From Methylophilus sp. TWE2 (GTDB taxonomy: Bacteria > Pseudomonadota > Gammaproteobacteria > Burkholderiales > Methylophilaceae): a DNA stretch of 64,000 nt. The notes below the pieces were generated by a model. It was not told the DNA's origin and made no database searches. It saw only the letters and a list, made by a program, of their open reading frames with translations. Below, in pieces: positions 61,221-64,000 of the stretch (position 1 is the first letter of the stretch; every line of letters begins with the position of its first letter). A program made the position numbers and the translations under genes. The stretch lies in the NCBI RefSeq assembly GCF_001183865.1, contig NZ_CP012020.1, positions 1,054,001-1,118,000 of the forward strand. Direction: 5' to 3'.

Positions 61221-63998
61221 TCATTTACTAAATCTAAACAAATACAATCTAGCCGTCATCCCATGCGCCACACTCTCACTGATTGTCGCTTCAGAAACAA
61301 TACTCAACCCCAAGCTTGCCATAAAATTTTTAAACAATTCCAAACTTCGAATTTTGGTGACTAACCCGCTTGGTGCTTGAATAGTGTGGTCTTCTTGGGT
61401 GAGTGAAAATTGGTCAGATAATAATAAAAAGCCCTGCTCGGTTAAGTTTGTTTTGATTGCATGCATTAGTTTTGCAAAGTCAAGGTTATCAATAATGCTA
61501 GAGGTTAAATCGCTGCAACTAAACAAGTCGGGCTGTTTTTTTAACTGCATTTCTTGGTAGCTGGTATTCACAAAAGAAACGTTGAGGATATTAAATTTTT
61601 GTTTACGTTTATTGGCTACATGAATCAGTTTGGGTGAAATATCTAATGCGTCTAGCTGTTTGCATTTTTTGCTTAATGGCAAGGTATATCTGCCTTCGCC
61701 ACAGCCTAAATCAATGGCGTAATCTAGCGTAGGTAACAATGACAAGGCTTCCTTAAAGGCTTTGTCTTTTAGCTCATAAAATACTGGCGGTGCATTAAGC
61801 GTGCTTGGCGCATTTTTCCAATAGTGATTGGTTTTGTTTTGCAACGCTTCTTCACTGAGTGGGTTAGGGTGCCATTCTGTTTCGCTGAGTTCTTTGCTTA
61901 ATTCTTCCACAATGTAATCCGCAATCCGTTGCCCGGCTTTGCCATCCAAGCCAAATAAATATTCATCGGTCACGCCTATACGCTCTTCACGCATGGGGTC
62001 TTGCCCTTTAGAAACCATGTCAATAAACGGTGGAATATCTTCGGGTAAATTAGCGCGATAATAGTGGTCTACCAAATCACCATCATCATTTAAGCCAAAA
62101 CCTTCTGGGTGGTGTAAGTACATGATTGGATTTTTTGTAGGTAAATATTCCAACAAGAATGATCCTACATCTGTCATGATGGCGTTTGAAGCTGCGAAAG
62201 ACTCCATACAGTCAGCATTTTCATCTAGCCAAAGATTATCTTTTTCAGCACACAGTTTTCTAAATTCAACCTCACCTGACTCGTTCCAAACTTGTTGGCG
62301 CAACATTTCTTTAAAAAACAAAGGGTGTGGGCGAATAATGAAAAACACATCAGGTCTCGCTTCAACCTGTTGCATAATCATTTGGTTATAAATGCGATAC
62401 GTTGACCAACTGGCAGGCAACCCAACAGAAAAATGTGGTGACCATAAAACGACTTTTCGCCCTGCAATTTTTGTTTTTAGTTGTGCTGAAATAGGATAAC
62501 TGACGAAGTCTTGTTGGCTATCAAACTTAGGATGGCCTGTAACTACTGTGTGAGCATCCCCTATTGCACAGTGTCTGGCGTACATGGCTTTGTTTCTATT
62601 AGAGCGAAGGAACACTCGCCATGCTTGTTTTTGTACGTCTGTGCTAAATTGATTTTGAATGTTTTCAGCCCCCCCTCCCATTTCAATACCATATGGAACA
62701 TAGGCTGTTCTGATACCTAAACTATGTAGATTGTGACTGTGCAAAAGTTTTACACGGGTTGAGTCATAGGGATTTTGTAAAAATATCAAATGCGGCTTAA
62801 AAGAGTAAACAAGATTTTCAGCTAAGGTTTCCAGGGTTATATTTTCTTTCTTAAACAATTCATCCAATTCATTTAGTTGTTTGAATTGATCTTCAGCTAC
62901 ATGAATAAATGGCGACTTTATAACTTTGACTTCAATCCCTGGGCTTTTTTTGAGCGCAATATAAACACTTTTCAGAGATGGCCAAACTGAGGCATGTTGA
63001 ATGGTGAGTAATACTCTTATTTTTTTAACATTTATAGTGTTTGCGTTATCGTTTTGCTTTGCTTTGCCGAAAGTATTGATTACCTTTATTAATTCATTCT
63101 GATCGATTTCAAAATCAGCGTGGTTGATATCTATCCAGTTACCTGTTTGCACCGTTTTACCAAGCACATAACAAAGCTGATGTCCTAAAATTTTGGCGAT
63201 GTTACTAAAATACCAATAGTTAACTACTTGGGAGTTGTTCATTAAAACAACCAATTCAGCACCTTCGGGGGCCCAAAGCATGTTAACTAATGCCGCCCCA
63301 GAGGGCGAAACAATAATTTTGGCATTACTAAAAACACTTATTTGCGATTCAAAATCCAATAAACTTGGATCAATCGTTACAAAGCCGTTGTTTTCTAATA
63401 GCTGCTGAATCTCTAACTCATTAACCACGAGCCGGGTACTTTTTTTACCGCCGGGCGTACGTTTAATAAATATTTTTTCTGGTTGGTTTTCTTTGTTTTT
63501 GACATTGGCCAGATTTAAAAACGTATTCCGGGTTTTCTTTATGACCTCAGGATGAAAAAGTGCTTGGGATGGGCTGGCAAGTTCTTCTTCGTTTTTGCCC
63601 ACTGAATTGGCATTTGGTCTTTGGAATACGACGTTAGAGACGGGGCTGACCCATTGAGCTTGGGTAAATTCATAAAAGCATAAATTTTTTATAGGGATTA
63701 ATTGAGATTGACTAAAGCCCAACATATATAGCGCTTCGAGCATACTTGAAAATGACTTCTCGAAAACCAGTACTTTATATTCAGCTAAATCTAATCCTGA
63801 CTGTTTAAGTAAAACTAGCTGAGGTAAAAACTCTGTCATCCAATGCGCATAGTTGAATGAGCCGTTGCCGCACAGGTTAATAACTTTTTCATCTATTTTG
63901 ATATGACCAATCAAACCTCTGTAAGCGATTAAATTATCTTTAATTAAAGCATTACCTTTTGCCTGCTCCCAAGTCTCCCATGTGCTTGCAGCAAACAT
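61221..63998 (-). CDS. Trimodular glycan enzyme: GT61-like, glycerophosphotransferase-like and SAM methyltransferase domains
   Basis: At least 926 codons, perhaps continuing past the right edge. Domain 1 (about 1-320): DUF563/GT61 glycosyltransferase, with NYAHWMTEFLPQ (49-60) and IVSPSGAALVNMLWAPEG (229-246). Domain 2 (about 325-700): CDP-glycerol glycerophosphotransferase-like, with RPHPLF (556-561) and TDVGSFLLEYLP (609-620). Domain 3 (about 715-925): Rossmann methyltransferase with DLGCGEGRYT (763-772). These functions are usually separate proteins. The fusion predicts one enzyme that transfers a sugar, adds a phosphodiester-linked unit and methylates. The first ATG in view is at 63998, but the start may lie outside. 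Confidence 0.78.
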   Translation of the reverse strand: MFAASTWETWEQAKGNALIKDNLIAYRGLIGHIKIDEKVINLCGNGSFNYAHWMTEFLPQLVLLKQSGLDLAEYKVLVFEKSFSSMLEALYMLGFSQSQLIPIKNLCFYEFTQAQWVSPVSNVVFQRPNANSVGKNEEELASPSQALFHPEVIKKTRNTFLNLANVKNKENQPEKIFIKRTPGGKKSTRLVVNELEIQQLLENNGFVTIDPSLLDFESQISVFSNAKIIVSPSGAALVNMLWAPEGAELVVLMNNSQVVNYWYFSNIAKILGHQLCYVLGKTVQTGNWIDINHADFEIDQNELIKVINTFGKAKQNDNANTINVKKIRVLLTIQHASVWPSLKSVYIALKKSPGIEVKVIKSPFIHVAEDQFKQLNELDELFKKENITLETLAENLVYSFKPHLIFLQNPYDSTRVKLLHSHNLHSLGIRTAYVPYGIEMGGGAENIQNQFSTDVQKQAWRVFLRSNRNKAMYARHCAIGDAHTVVTGHPKFDSQQDFVSYPISAQLKTKIAGRKVVLWSPHFSVGLPASWSTYRIYNQMIMQQVEARPDVFFIIRPHPLFFKEMLRQQVWNESGEVEFRKLCAEKDNLWLDENADCMESFAASNAIMTDVGSFLLEYLPTKNPIMYLHHPEGFGLNDDGDLVDHYYRANLPEDIPPFIDMVSKGQDPMREERIGVTDEYLFGLDGKAGQRIADYIVEELSKELSETEWHPNPLSEEALQNKTNHYWKNAPSTLNAPPVFYELKDKAFKEALSLLPTLDYAIDLGCGEGRYTLPLSKKCKQLDALDISPKLIHVANKRKQKFNILNVSFVNTSYQEMQLKKQPDLFSCSDLTSSIIDNLDFAKLMHAIKTNLTEQGFLLLSDQFSLTQEDHTIQAPSGLVTKIRSLELFKNFMASLGLSIVSEATISESVAHGMTARLYLFRFSK

Positions 63999-64000
63999 CT

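Overview
The window is about 50% GC and reads as the chromosome of a betaproteobacterium, most likely a member of the Methylophilaceae (Methylophilus/Methylovorus type). This rests on gene order (thrS-infC-rpmI-rplT-pheS-pheT-ihfA-merR; an RpfE-like gene beside recJ; yffB-dapE-prmB) and on protein style. No methylotrophy marker lies in the window, so the family assignment is inference.

Layout. 1-8.4 kb: a 2OG-Fe(II) oxygenase cut by the left edge, tRNA-Val(GAC), then a translation operon (thrS, infC with a non-AUG start, rpmI, rplT, pheS, pheT, ihfA, MerR-family regulator) and tRNA-Pro(GGG). 8.4-9.8 kb: a small AT-richer accessory patch behind tRNA-Pro with two tiny lipoproteins and a two-helix membrane protein. 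9.8-30 kb: housekeeping genes (recJ, rluB, prmB, dapE, dapD, kup, xseA, dsbB, a lytic transglycosylase, an M48 lipoprotein protease) mixed with three membrane-bound c-di-GMP proteins. 30-34 kb: cysM followed by a YdbH/YnbE/YdbL-like envelope-lipid module, interrupted by a 281-bp inverted-repeat element. 34-47.8 kb: several hypothetical genes, a PolB-type exonuclease, rlmD, an oligopeptide-type ABC importer without a visible ATPase, a VIT-family metal transporter, an L,D-transpeptidase-fold protein, a YhhQ-type queuosine-precursor transporter, a methyltransferase, nagZ, an LpxO-like hydroxylase and a BI-1/YccA membrane protein. 47.8-55.7 kb: accessory lipoproteins (one with a FlgO domain), palindromic dispersed repeats, and two convergent ABC-2 exporters. 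The second exporter's ATPase carries a 42-bp tandem duplication and a frameshift in a seven-G run. 55.7-64 kb: a surface-glycan locus on the minus strand.

The most unusual part is the glycan locus. It holds a three-domain fusion protein (GT61-type glycosyltransferase, CDP-glycerol glycerophosphotransferase-like domain, SAM methyltransferase), a separate methyltransferase, a HAD phosphatase overlapping a cytidylyltransferase-like nucleotidyltransferase, and an FdtA-like ketoisomerase and FdtB-like aminotransferase flanking an AT3-SGNH O-acyltransferase. Together they suggest a methylated, phosphodiester-linked, amino-sugar-containing surface polymer. That interpretation is inferred from domains and gene order.

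The ORFs are tightly packed and many neighbours overlap by 1-8 nt, which indicates translational coupling. Several genes appear to use GTG, TTG or, in infC, ATA/ATT starts; these were chosen from Shine-Dalgarno position, signal-peptide position or family alignment.
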